Source: Veillonella atypica KON
GTDB taxonomy: Bacteria > Bacillota > Negativicutes > Veillonellales > Veillonellaceae
NCBI RefSeq assembly: GCF_002959915.1
Contig: NZ_PPDE01000010.1
Coordinates: forward strand, 1-64,000
Reading direction: 5' to 3'
DNA length: 64,000 bases
A model generated the notes under the pieces. That model was not told the origin of the DNA. It saw only the letters and a program-made list of their open reading frames with translations, and did no database searches. Positions 52,158 through 61,485 of the stretch are shown here, piece after piece. The first letter of the stretch is position 1. Each line of letters opens with the position of its first letter. A program made the position numbers and the translations under genes.

Positions 52158-53798
52158 TTAGGACATCATACGTTCCATCATGTATTCAATTTCATCAGCG
52201 CTCAAATTCGCCATAGCTTGCACCATGCGGTTTGCCGCTTCACCAGAGGCACCACTCTTGGCAATTTCCTCTTTCGCTTTTGCCATGAGAGCTTCTTTAC
52301 GTTGTACTTCACTATCTTCATCTGTCGGTACGGAAATATTAGCCTTACCTTGACCAATACCACGTACCTCTTGGTTAGGATTTTCTTTAGATGTAGTCTT
52401 CGTATCTTGGGCCGCTACGGATTCTAAGGCAAAGGAATTTTTACCAGTTAAAATATATTCCATAGCCTCCAATGTACTTTGCGTAATATTTACAGTCCAG
52501 AATTCACCAGCGGATGTCAATTTATACAATAAGCCATTATACGAAACTAGGCCTCGTTTCTCCCATAGTTTATACAACCAATTCAATTCATCTAAACGAG
52601 AATCCATAGCCACTAATGTATTGATATCCAAGTAGCCTTGTTCCAATTGGCTTACTACTTGGTTTACAAATGGTTGTAAATCACTTTGCTTCATAAGTGC
52701 CATAAATGGTTTTTCGCCACGGCTTACCATATCTTCATATGGTTTAAGCGCACGATGTAACATCATCCCATAACCATCCACATTGCCACCGGCACCACTG
52801 CCAAACGGGAACATCGGTACACCTGCTTTAGCTAAGATATTGTATAAACTACGTTCACGATTATTAGCACTCCAGTGAGCAGCACTTAATCTACGGTACG
52901 CACGGGCATCTAAGTATTTACGACCAAATTCAAACATATCCCCTTGCATAGCGGTTGTTGCCGCAGGTGGTACCTTACCACTTGCAATATCGCGGTTTAG
53001 GTCACTACCATCGAATACATTCAATTGATATAAGTCGGCGCCATCTACACCAGAACTTACTAAATCGGCTAAGTCTTGTTCCCATACATCCATTGTTTGA
53101 CCAGGCAATCCGTAAATCAAGTCGATCACAACGGAGCATTGACCATAGGCCTTTAGGGCCGCTAGCCGTTCTAGTACGGTTTCTTTTGTATCCAAACGAC
53201 CTACCATTTGGCGCACTTCAGTATTAAAGGATTGGATGCCAATAGACATACGGTTAACGCCGTTATCCATCCATACTTCAAGATTTTCAGGAATCAAATC
53301 ATGAATGCGACCTTCTAGGGTAAGCTCATAATCATTTGCTAGTGGTAAGTATTCTTTAATCGCTTTTAACAAGCGCTCAGAGTTTGTTGGAGATAAGGAT
53401 GTCGGTGTGCCACCGCCAATGAATACAGCGTGGATAAGACCATCCTTTAAGCGCGGACTTTCACTAGCCAGCTTAAGTTCCCCAATAAGACCATCAATAT
53501 ATTGGTCTTCAATACTTTGACTTGTACCATTTTGAAAGAAACCACAGTATGTACATTTCGTTTTACAAAACGGAATGTGAATATAAGCACACTGCATTTG
53601 CCCCCTCTTAGGAGTACCACGCATTACAGTATCCCATACAGATTGTGATTCCTTAGGTGAAATTAAAGTCCCATTAAGGCCTGCGTGAACAACGCGCTTA
53701 TGAGGAAAGGCGCCACTCATAGGATTATCACAGGCCAATCCTAGTTGCAGATTCCGTTGTTTTTCTGGAATCGATTCGAAAAAACTCGCTAAACTCAT
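52158..53798 (-). CDS. hutW: HutW/ChuW-type radical SAM protein for anaerobic heme degradation
   Basis: The 546-residue protein has the radical SAM cluster AYIHIPFCKTKCTYCGFF (CxxxCxxC) near residue 75, then AVFIGGGTPTSLSP and GVNRMSIGIQSFN, as in HemN-like proteins. The N-terminal extension (PMSGAFPHKRVVHAGLNG) and placement with a flavodoxin and TonB system favour the ChuW/HutW heme-degrading methyltransferase over coproporphyrinogen oxidase. The last about 90 residues form a charged helical extension ending DEIEYMMERMMS, which may be a separate small module. It is the last gene of the heme unit and begins 19 bases after the flavodoxin gene. Confidence 0.85.
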   Translation of the reverse strand: MSLASFFESIPEKQRNLQLGLACDNPMSGAFPHKRVVHAGLNGTLISPKESQSVWDTVMRGTPKRGQMQCAYIHIPFCKTKCTYCGFFQNGTSQSIEDQYIDGLIGELKLASESPRLKDGLIHAVFIGGGTPTSLSPTNSERLLKAIKEYLPLANDYELTLEGRIHDLIPENLEVWMDNGVNRMSIGIQSFNTEVRQMVGRLDTKETVLERLAALKAYGQCSVVIDLIYGLPGQTMDVWEQDLADLVSSGVDGADLYQLNVFDGSDLNRDIASGKVPPAATTAMQGDMFEFGRKYLDARAYRRLSAAHWSANNRERSLYNILAKAGVPMFPFGSGAGGNVDGYGMMLHRALKPYEDMVSRGEKPFMALMKQSDLQPFVNQVVSQLEQGYLDINTLVAMDSRLDELNWLYKLWEKRGLVSYNGLLYKLTSAGEFWTVNITQSTLEAMEYILTGKNSFALESVAAQDTKTTSKENPNQEVRGIGQGKANISVPTDEDSEVQRKEALMAKAKEEIAKSGASGEAANRMVQAMANLSADEIEYMMERMMS

Positions 53799-53817
53799 AC
53801 GTTCCCCCTTTCACTCA

Positions 53818-54336
53818 TTAGCCTTGCAACTTTGCAAGCACAGATTTAGCAAATTCTTTCGCATTTGCAAAATCTTGTTCATCAGGATGCGTTTCTGCCG
53901 CCTTATGCAATGCATCACGTTCAGGACTTTGTCCATGAGCAGATCCTGGTGGGAACATTTTGTACATCATCTCAATAACCTTAGGGTCAATTTTACCTTG
54001 GCATACAAAACCATCTACAAGAGATTCTTTATTAGGCAATAAGGCAGATGCCTTTTCAATACTTTCACGAGCATGATCAGAATCGGCATACATACCTAGT
54101 GTAGCAAAGAATACTACATGTTTATTTGTAAGGGTTTCAATCAACTTAGCCGCTTCTTTATTAGCTGTGCCACGATCCACCCAGAAACCTAAAAATACAG
54201 TATCGTAATCCCCTAGATTAGCCGGTGCCTCTTTTACCGGTACACAAGGTGTACCTTCAGGCATAACAGAGGCCATCGCCTCCGCTACGCTTTTTGTATT
54301 CCCAGTGAGGGAAGAATATAAAATAATAGTACCCAT
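53818..54336 (-). CDS. Flavodoxin
   Basis: The 172-residue protein starts GTIILYSSLTGNTKSVAEAMASVMP, the FMN phosphate loop, with DTVFLGFWVDRGTANKEAAKLIETL and HVVFFATLGMYADSDHA as flavin-contacting segments. Its position between TonB and the HutW-like enzyme suggests it donates electrons to the radical SAM enzyme. The C-terminal part (GKIDPKVIEMMYKMFPPGSAHGQSPERDALH) is longer than in electron-transfer flavodoxins and may be a partner-binding segment. Confidence 0.88.
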   Translation of the reverse strand: MGTIILYSSLTGNTKSVAEAMASVMPEGTPCVPVKEAPANLGDYDTVFLGFWVDRGTANKEAAKLIETLTNKHVVFFATLGMYADSDHARESIEKASALLPNKESLVDGFVCQGKIDPKVIEMMYKMFPPGSAHGQSPERDALHKAAETHPDEQDFANAKEFAKSVLAKLQG

Positions 54337-54361
54337 ATTTATCTCCTTACATTATGTATGA

Positions 54362-55159
54362 TTAATCATCGTCATCTGTACCTTCGGATAGGTCAAATCG
54401 TACCGGAACAGTTACCGGTTGAATGTCATCTGTTGGGTTTTGATATGGTAATGCACGATTTACCGCAGCCATAGCCTCTTCTCTCAACAATGGATCATCG
54501 CCAGATTCCACATATTGTTCAACGGCATTACCATTTGTATCAATACGTACAAATACGTAAATTGTTTCATGAACTTCTTTATGTTGACGAATGTATTGTT
54601 GAGGAATCACCTTCTGATTATTTACAGCATTATAAAAGCCTTGTTTATCAAAAGCGACATGAGCTCGACCATGACCATCACCAGAGCCCTTGTCCGTACC
54701 AGAGCCTTCGCCTTCACCCTGTCCATCACCAACGCCCGTTCCTGTACCAGTACCATGGCCGCCACCTTCGCCGCCACCAGATCCTGGACCATTACCGGCA
54801 CCACCGCTTTCACCAGATACATTTGATGTATTTTCACTACCCTTACTTGGGACATCTACCGCATCAGGAATATCCGTCGCTGTAGATGGTTCTACATTCG
54901 CTACTACAGCCTTTGTTCTTGCCGCCACTTCATCTGCAGACAATGGTTTTGGGAATAGAGATGACCTATCACCGCCGCCACCACCAGCGTGACCACTACC
55001 GCCATCATCGAGCACACTTTGGGTGAGATCGACTTCATAGATTTCTTGCTCTTGAATAGCAGGAACGACTACGAAAAAGATAACGGCAATAAATAGAATG
55101 ATTAGATGAACTACGGCGGATATTATGGCTGCTTTTTTCCATGATATGCCTAATCCCAT
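54362..55159 (-). CDS. tonB: TonB-family energy transducer
   Basis: The 265-residue protein has one N-terminal membrane helix (AAIISAVVHLIILFIAVIFFVVVPAI), then a very Gly/Ser-rich linker (about residues 48-160, with GHAGGGGGDRSS and GGGEGGGHGTGTG) in place of the usual Pro-rich spacer. The C-terminal TonB domain is HETIYVFVRIDTNGNAVEQYVESG and ALPYQNPTDDIQPVTVPVRFDL. It couples the proton motive force, via ExbB/ExbD, to the receptor at 56226. The linker codes for low-complexity repeats and may vary between strains. Confidence 0.9.
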   Translation of the reverse strand: MGLGISWKKAAIISAVVHLIILFIAVIFFVVVPAIQEQEIYEVDLTQSVLDDGGSGHAGGGGGDRSSLFPKPLSADEVAARTKAVVANVEPSTATDIPDAVDVPSKGSENTSNVSGESGGAGNGPGSGGGEGGGHGTGTGTGVGDGQGEGEGSGTDKGSGDGHGRAHVAFDKQGFYNAVNNQKVIPQQYIRQHKEVHETIYVFVRIDTNGNAVEQYVESGDDPLLREEAMAAVNRALPYQNPTDDIQPVTVPVRFDLSEGTDDDD

Positions 55160-55161
55160 AG

Positions 55162-55569
55162 TTATCCTTTCTGTTCTGCTGCAATAGCTAAGCGTTTAAC
55201 ACCAGCTTGTTTAAGCATGTCCATAATTGCTACTACTTGTCCATGAGCAGAGCGTTTATCCGCTTGCAATATAACGCTAGCATTCGGATTTTGTGCAATT
55301 CGTTCTTTTACCATCGCTTCTGCTGCATCAATGCTCATTGGGACATTATCAATCGTTATATGACCTTCTGCATCTAATGTAAGCACCACCGGTAATTGAG
55401 CTGGTGCAGATGCGGTTGTAGCCTGTGGCAACTGTACAGACAAAGCCTTTTGGGCAATTGTTTGTAAGCTATTCATCATGAAGAACACCAATAAGAAGAA
55501 TATGATATCAATCATAGGGATAATCATGAATTCAGGCTTGGATTTCATACGAAAACTTTGTAAATTCAT
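55162..55569 (-). CDS. exbD: ExbD/TolR-type biopolymer transport protein
   Basis: About 135 residues from the ATG at 55569 (MNLQSFRMKSKPEFMIIPMIDIIFFLLVFFMMNS), three bases after the exbB stop. The single membrane helix with the proton-conducting Asp (PMIDIIFFLLVFF) and the periplasmic domain ending KQAGVKRLAIAAEQKG are typical. It forms the TonB motor with ExbB. It is followed within three bases by tonB. Confidence 0.92.
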   Translation of the reverse strand: MNLQSFRMKSKPEFMIIPMIDIIFFLLVFFMMNSLQTIAQKALSVQLPQATTASAPAQLPVVLTLDAEGHITIDNVPMSIDAAEAMVKERIAQNPNASVILQADKRSAHGQVVAIMDMLKQAGVKRLAIAAEQKG

Positions 55570-55571
55570 AG

Positions 55572-56189
55572 TTATTTCCACCCTTCTCGTTTTGCGGTAA
55601 TGATGTTAACACACATGTTTTCAATTTGGTTAATAATAGAGTCCAAACGATGGCTAAAGAATGTATACACAATAAAGGCCATAATGGCTACACATAGGCC
55701 AGTCGCCGTTGCGATAAGGGCTTCCCCTACACCACCAGTAATGGCAGATGCACCAGCACCGGCATCGAGAATACTAAAGGAACCAATCATACCTGTTACG
55801 GTGCCAAGTAGACCCAACAATGGGGAAATTGTAACGGTTGCACTTAAGTAATCCATATATTTTCTAAAACCTACTGCATCGACACCCATTTGATCAGAGA
55901 ATGCTGTTTTCATGCCTTCTTCAGTAGCACCATTTTTCAAACCAGCTTCAGCAATACGGCTAGCGATGGATGGGTTTTCTTTGATTACCTTTTCAATTTC
56001 ATCCCATTTTTGTAATTTTGCATACTCATTAACCGCATGAGTTACTATATAGGTTTTCCCTGCATATTTACGATAGTAGAAAGTGCGTTCTACGGCGATA
56101 GCAATGACCATAAGAGACAAGAATAATAATGGATACATTACATACCCGCCACTATGAAACAAGTGAATGACATAATTTAGATTTTCCAT
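55572..56189 (-). CDS. exbB: ExbB/TolQ-type proton channel protein
   Basis: The 205-residue protein has three membrane helices: YVMYPLLFLSLMVIAIAVERTFYYRKY, LSATVTISPLLGLLGTVTGMIGSF and GGVGEALIATATGLCVAIMAFIVYTFF. The GLLGTVTGMI motif is the ExbB/MotA signature. It lies 36 bases downstream of the receptor gene and precedes exbD and tonB in one unit. Confidence 0.93.
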   Translation of the reverse strand: MENLNYVIHLFHSGGYVMYPLLFLSLMVIAIAVERTFYYRKYAGKTYIVTHAVNEYAKLQKWDEIEKVIKENPSIASRIAEAGLKNGATEEGMKTAFSDQMGVDAVGFRKYMDYLSATVTISPLLGLLGTVTGMIGSFSILDAGAGASAITGGVGEALIATATGLCVAIMAFIVYTFFSHRLDSIINQIENMCVNIITAKREGWK

Positions 56190-56225
56190 ACTAATAAACC
56201 TTTCTGTCTGTTTACAGACTGTACA

Positions 56226-59200
56226 TTAGAACCGGTAGGTTCCTTGAATTCTTGCATAATCGCCTAACTTAAAGCCTTCATTACCATATAAAGTATCTCG
56301 TTTATTTGTGCCCTTAGCATCGAATGTATAGAATGCTTCAAGGAGTAAATTCTTGCGCGGTACATACCCAGCGCCGAATGTAAAGCTGCGAATACCATCG
56401 AGGTAACGATCCGGTACAGCACCTGTACCATTACCGCCGAGGAATGAGCCATGAGCGAAGTATTTATAATCTATGAACGCATTCCATGATTTAGGAATAT
56501 CGATATCAGCACGACCAATATCGAGGCGAGCCATCCAGAAATGAGGTGTACCGCCCATTTGGTGACCTTTTACAGTAAAGTCTGCGGTTCCACGTTCATG
56601 GTCATATACAGTATTACCATTCATGTAGCGGCCAAATTTCGATCTATTTTGACCATAATCTACAGTAAGTACTGCACTTTCACCGATTTGATATTTAGCA
56701 CCAATGCCAAATACATTAGCTATATTGGAGAAGCTTTGTTCATCATTACCATTGCCATTAGCATTTAAGAATGTACGTTTACTACCATTAAAGGAGCGTA
56801 AGTACCATGCTTGTAAGCCAAGACGATCTCCAATTTGTTTCTTCACTTGAACAAACGCTGCCGTTTCGATAGGTGGAATTGTATCTTTTTCAAGAACTAC
56901 ACCTTCTGTTTGAATAATATTACCGATAATTTTACCAATTGCTTCACGTGGTAATTTATTTTCAGACTCTGCATCGTGTACAACTTTTTCAAGATTATAT
57001 AAATAGTTGTACATTGCTGGTGTCATGCCCCAACCATAATCGGAGCTACCTTCACCCCAATCATTATAGGACATTGTAAAGTTCTTATTATAAAGGGCAT
57101 CTTTAGCATCATAATCGCTAAATACATATTCTCCACTATCGTATTTATACGTTTTTACACCTAAATAGCCAGTAAATTCATAGTCGCTAGATGGTTGTCC
57201 ATAATAATCATAGGATTGTTTAAACGTACCATCTGGTTGTTTAACCCAAACAGTATCTAACTCGCTATTATTATAGTTAGACCAGTTATCTGCGGCATTA
57301 TATTTTGCGATTTCCGAAATAGATTGATTAATATCTGCAGCATGTTGATCAATATAAGCTTTTGGATTTATTAAAGCATCTTTATTATCAGTAGAAACAA
57401 TGAGCCCCTTAGCCTTTTCTTTTAGGTATTCAGGGTATAAAGAGGAATTCACATTATACATGATTTCTCCAGTTTTATAGAGTTTCTCACCTGTATTCTT
57501 ATTAGTGATTTCATACATTGTATAGCCACCAGATGGAATAGCTAAGGAGAATTTCTTATCAGCCATTTCAGATGGATATGCTTTAGTGAGAATATCTTGT
57601 AAATGTGCCATAACTTGTGCTTGCTTTTGTTGAGTTTCTGCTAATTTATTATTAACCTTTTCAATCTCTTGATCCCGATTTGGATTACTCCAGCTGAGGT
57701 TTAATGATTCTTTATACGCTTCATACTCATCCTGTAAATCCTTAAGCTGTTGATAGAAGTAAATTGTATCTACTTTACCTTTATAGGTAGATTCATAAAT
57801 ACCTGAAGGGCTATCTGGTGCTGGTGCATCATCACTGGATTTGCTTTCACCATCAGACCCTGTTTTTGTAGCATTATTGATATCATATGGATATTCATCG
57901 CGGTTAATACCAATTAACTCTGCTGCTGTTGGCGGTCTAGTAATCACCTCATGTACCACATGAGTATACGCAGAATCACTAATACCAGTGCTATGTTTAA
58001 AGCTACCAACACCAACGCGAACTTGGGTATCATTACCAGTCCATACGCCGCGAACCCCATCATAGGATTGACCAAACCAATAGCCACTAGCACCCATAGG
58101 TTCGTTTAAACGACCTACAGAAACATCCCATTTCTTAACATGTCTAGTAAGATCAACAGTATCAAGACGTTGATGATTGAAACCTTTCGACTCAGATTTA
58201 GTCCAACTTGTATCAACACCGCTCATACCTGTCATGCTACCGATAACGGATAGATTTGTGAATGGGTTAAGACGAGCATCAAGACCAAGGCGAATCCGTT
58301 GTTCAAAGCTATGTCGATTAGAATCATACATATTCGCCTTAGCAGAACCGATGGCTGAATTAGAACGGAATGGAGATTGCGGACGATTGGTGCCGTCGTG
58401 AGACATCCAGCGCGCACGATAATCGCCGATAAACTCAATGCCACGTTCCTTGGTTGTATCAAAATCAGGACGAATAAAGTCAGTTAATTTAACAACTTCG
58501 GATATATTTTGTACGCCCGCTTCACTACCGGATGCGCCATTAGTTACGCTGCCATTTGCGACTTTATTACTATCTTTTCCGATTGGCGTAGTCTTAGCAT
58601 CACCACCGCCAAATTTGAGGTTAACGCCGATACGATATACACGTTCTTGCGTTGCTCGGTCATCATCACGATGATTAAAGATATTGTTAATACCAAAGTA
58701 CATCATGGCATTCTTGTTGAATCGTTTTTGAACCATTAAGTTCCAAATGCCAAATGTTTTCTTTTGATAAACTTGCTTTTTGTACACACCTGCATCACCG
58801 GATAAAATATCTGGCCAGTAATTACCACCATTGTTCAATGTGTTACTATCCAGCATATTGATATAGTAATCACCCCAAATGGAGCCATTCCAACCAGTTT
58901 TTGGATTGTCATAGGTTACACCAATATCTACCTTGTGCACTGGTTTATCCAATAATTGCCGAGGCATCGTTGGATCGCTCTTATTAATAGCATGCAAATA
59001 GGTATATCCTAATTTACCAGACCAATATTTACCAAATTTTTGTTGTACTTCCGCTTGAAGGCCTGTGATTTCAGCCATACCGATATTCTTAAAGCTATAA
59101 ATCATATCCGGAGCGCGTTGGTATTTTGCGTCACCTTTCAAATATGGTGCAAAATCTTGGAATTCACCAGTGAAATAAACCGACATATAGTTTTTGATGC

Positions 59201-61286
59201 GGTTATGGAATACACCAACACGAGCATAGGTGTTTTTATTTTCCCCTTCTAAGCTCATATCAATGTTGAGCGATTTTTCAGGTTTTAAATTTGGATTACC
59301 CGCCCAATACCAACCGAGTTTTGCAACACCAATACCTACCGGATTAGATGCATACATTTCCCAGTTATACCACAATTCGCCCATACCAGGTTCAGTATAA
59401 CCGGTGCCGACATTAGCCTTAAATCGACGATGAGGATTGCCTTTCACATTATAGGTCATCCCCATGGACGCGGATAAATTAGAACCAAACAAACTGCTAT
59501 TATCTAGTCGGATAATAGGAACAAATGTAAGGTTTTTATTCACTTGCCAAGTATCGGAGATATAAGCATTCATCTTACGAATTGTACCTTGACCAGTCGT
59601 CAAGCGTTGGTCGCGATTGCGATACTCTTCTAAGAAGGCCTTGCCATTTAGTTTAGGCGCTTTTTTACGCATTTCAGGATTACTAGACTCGCCATATTTA
59701 AAGTAGTCCCCTACGATATTTGAACGAGTATTAGCCATATCCGGATTTTCTGCTTCTAATCGAGATTTTAATGCATTATAACGATTTCTAAAGTCATCGG
59801 ATATAGGTTGATTATTAGGCGATGTGCTCGACCAAGAGCTAATAGCCCCTTCAGACAAACCATAATTTACATAATCATCGTATGTAATCCCCGGTTTCTG
59901 AGCATCTGTTTCAGCACCATAATATTCATAATCCATATCCCATTGCGGCATACCGCTACTAGAGTTTATAAATTTATAGTCATGAATATGGGAATAAACC
60001 TTAACACTGTTATCCCCTTTTTTACGCACAAGACGATCTAGCTTATCGACAAGTAAGCTCTTATCATACGCCCAAGGGTCGATATACATGGTACTCGTAT
60101 TAGGGGAACTCTTTAGACGGCTGCCAGATCCTTCTTCACGAGCATAGCTAACACCATAACTAAGACGATGCTTATTATTAAGCTGCGTATTCGCATTGAG
60201 TCGAACATCTAATTGACGATGGTCGATATTATCGATATACCGTAACTCATTAGAGCCTTCATAAGAGGATCGTCCCGTATAATTGATAAGCGCTACGTCG
60301 TCTTCTTTAATGCGGGAGTAGTTTGTTTCTACGGTCCAATCGCTTTTACCGGCTCTAGCATTCCATGAAAGGTTAATCGTATTACGGCCTGCAGTCCGTT
60401 TGAAATGTTGTTGTGGCTCTAAATCGGAATCAGAATGTTTAATATCCCGTACAAGGTCTTCCGTATATCGATTTAAACGCATTTCAAATTTATTGTTCTT
60501 ATTCGCTTCATACGTTGCTACCAGACCAATATCAGATGCATCACCATAGTAGCGCAGTACATTGGGTTTAAAGTTATGCTTCGCATAGTCAAAGCCCATC
60601 CCCGATGCACGGCGTTTAACCGATGCAAGGACAGGCATTAAATCGCGTTTACTACCAGATAAGCCAACCTTTAATTTACCCATCTGCCCCGAATCAGCTC
60701 GGATATAAAAGTTTTGGAATGGGAATAAATCGCCATCACTCTTACGACGCATTCCTTCGGCATTTACCTGTAATGTTGGTTTCTTAAGAGCCTTCTTCGT
60801 GATGATGTTAACAACACCACCCACCGCATCGGAACCATATTTAGCACTCGCTGCACCTTGAATAACCTCGATACGTTCTACGTTTTCAGCCCCTAGCCGT
60901 TGCACTTCGTCCGCGGCACCAGAATACTTATCAAAATCCCCCAATACTGGCTGACCATCTACAAGAATCAATGTATGACGAGCCTCTGCACCGCGAATGG
61001 ATACACCGACACGTCCCATGGCATCAACGGTTCTAGATACACCCGTTTGGGTAAATATAATATCTTCGACGGACTTCGCCTGCTTCTTCTCAATCTCTTT
61101 TTTGGTAATGATTTGCACTTGCTGTGGATTTAATTTTGCTTCTTCCTCTGCCCATGTGCCTTGTACATGAACTACATCTGTCGTAACAGCTGCATTATCC
61201 GCTAAAACGACGAGGGGTGCATTTAGCCATAATGCAACCGCACTAGATAGGACTAAATAGCGCTTTGTACGGCTCCACCGATTCAT
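56226..61286 (-). CDS. Very large TonB-dependent receptor with a second C-terminal barrel-like half
   Basis: The 1686-residue protein has a signal peptide (to about LVVLADN-AA) and a TonB-box-like VTTDVVHVQG. The plug is SVEDIIFTQTGVSRTV...GVSIRGAEARHTLILVDGQPVLGD, and a barrel with NIITKK follows. This first half ends near residue 891 at YRIGVNLKFGGG, a normal receptor C-terminus. After a Gly/Ser/Asn-rich linker (about 892-925) comes another 760 residues: GIEFIGDYRARWMSHDG, RHSFEQRIRLGLDARLNPFTNLSVIG, a coiled-coil-like stretch (LQDEYEAYKESLN) and a final strand ending GDYARIQGTYRF. The second half looks like an OmpM-type porin barrel. Typical receptors are 650-900 residues, so this is a fusion. 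The substrate is probably heme, inferred from neighbours. Confidence 0.85.
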   Translation of the reverse strand: MNRWSRTKRYLVLSSAVALWLNAPLVVLADNAAVTTDVVHVQGTWAEEEAKLNPQQVQIITKKEIEKKQAKSVEDIIFTQTGVSRTVDAMGRVGVSIRGAEARHTLILVDGQPVLGDFDKYSGAADEVQRLGAENVERIEVIQGAASAKYGSDAVGGVVNIITKKALKKPTLQVNAEGMRRKSDGDLFPFQNFYIRADSGQMGKLKVGLSGSKRDLMPVLASVKRRASGMGFDYAKHNFKPNVLRYYGDASDIGLVATYEANKNNKFEMRLNRYTEDLVRDIKHSDSDLEPQQHFKRTAGRNTINLSWNARAGKSDWTVETNYSRIKEDDVALINYTGRSSYEGSNELRYIDNIDHRQLDVRLNANTQLNNKHRLSYGVSYAREEGSGSRLKSSPNTSTMYIDPWAYDKSLLVDKLDRLVRKKGDNSVKVYSHIHDYKFINSSSGMPQWDMDYEYYGAETDAQKPGITYDDYVNYGLSEGAISSWSSTSPNNQPISDDFRNRYNALKSRLEAENPDMANTRSNIVGDYFKYGESSNPEMRKKAPKLNGKAFLEEYRNRDQRLTTGQGTIRKMNAYISDTWQVNKNLTFVPIIRLDNSSLFGSNLSASMGMTYNVKGNPHRRFKANVGTGYTEPGMGELWYNWEMYASNPVGIGVAKLGWYWAGNPNLKPEKSLNIDMSLEGENKNTYARVGVFHNRIKNYMSVYFTGEFQDFAPYLKGDAKYQRAPDMIYSFKNIGMAEITGLQAEVQQKFGKYWSGKLGYTYLHAINKSDPTMPRQLLDKPVHKVDIGVTYDNPKTGWNGSIWGDYYINMLDSNTLNNGGNYWPDILSGDAGVYKKQVYQKKTFGIWNLMVQKRFNKNAMMYFGINNIFNHRDDDRATQERVYRIGVNLKFGGGDAKTTPIGKDSNKVANGSVTNGASGSEAGVQNISEVVKLTDFIRPDFDTTKERGIEFIGDYRARWMSHDGTNRPQSPFRSNSAIGSAKANMYDSNRHSFEQRIRLGLDARLNPFTNLSVIGSMTGMSGVDTSWTKSESKGFNHQRLDTVDLTRHVKKWDVSVGRLNEPMGASGYWFGQSYDGVRGVWTGNDTQVRVGVGSFKHSTGISDSAYTHVVHEVITRPPTAAELIGINRDEYPYDINNATKTGSDGESKSSDDAPAPDSPSGIYESTYKGKVDTIYFYQQLKDLQDEYEAYKESLNLSWSNPNRDQEIEKVNNKLAETQQKQAQVMAHLQDILTKAYPSEMADKKFSLAIPSGGYTMYEITNKNTGEKLYKTGEIMYNVNSSLYPEYLKEKAKGLIVSTDNKDALINPKAYIDQHAADINQSISEIAKYNAADNWSNYNNSELDTVWVKQPDGTFKQSYDYYGQPSSDYEFTGYLGVKTYKYDSGEYVFSDYDAKDALYNKNFTMSYNDWGEGSSDYGWGMTPAMYNYLYNLEKVVHDAESENKLPREAIGKIIGNIIQTEGVVLEKDTIPPIETAAFVQVKKQIGDRLGLQAWYLRSFNGSKRTFLNANGNGNDEQSFSNIANVFGIGAKYQIGESAVLTVDYGQNRSKFGRYMNGNTVYDHERGTADFTVKGHQMGGTPHFWMARLDIGRADIDIPKSWNAFIDYKYFAHGSFLGGNGTGAVPDRYLDGIRSFTFGAGYVPRKNLLLEAFYTFDAKGTNKRDTLYGNEGFKLGDYARIQGTYRF

Positions 61287-61344
61287 TGTTTCCTCCTCTT
61301 ATAATCTCACTCAACTATATGCATCATTAAAATTAGTAATAAAA

Positions 61345-61410
61345 AATACACTTTACTAACAACAATGACATTGAAAATCATTTACATTTAATATGTTAGC
61401 AAAGTGTATT
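61345..61410 (-). promoter_or_regulatory. Hairpin and Fur-box-like site between the AraC and receptor genes
   Basis: AATACACTTTACTAAC (61345-61360) pairs with GTTAGCAAAGTGTATT (61395-61410), one mismatch. A U-rich tract follows on the minus strand, so it can terminate the AraC transcript. The loop holds ATGATTTTCAATGTCAT (minus sense, about 61366-61384), an AT-rich near-palindrome like a Fur box. Iron regulation of the receptor would fit the module. Confidence 0.5.
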
Positions 61411-61485
61411 ATGTATATCTACTCCGAAAAGACCAAAATTATACGATTTTGATACTTTTATTAGATACAGTTAAACAATATGTAA

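Noticed and set aside
52158-53798. Coproporphyrinogen III oxidase HemN
   Set aside because: The radical SAM core is HemN-like, but the N-terminal and C-terminal extensions and the heme-uptake context favour HutW/ChuW.
54490-54992. Several open frames opposite and across the TonB linker
   Set aside because: They are shadows of the low-complexity Gly-rich coding sequence.
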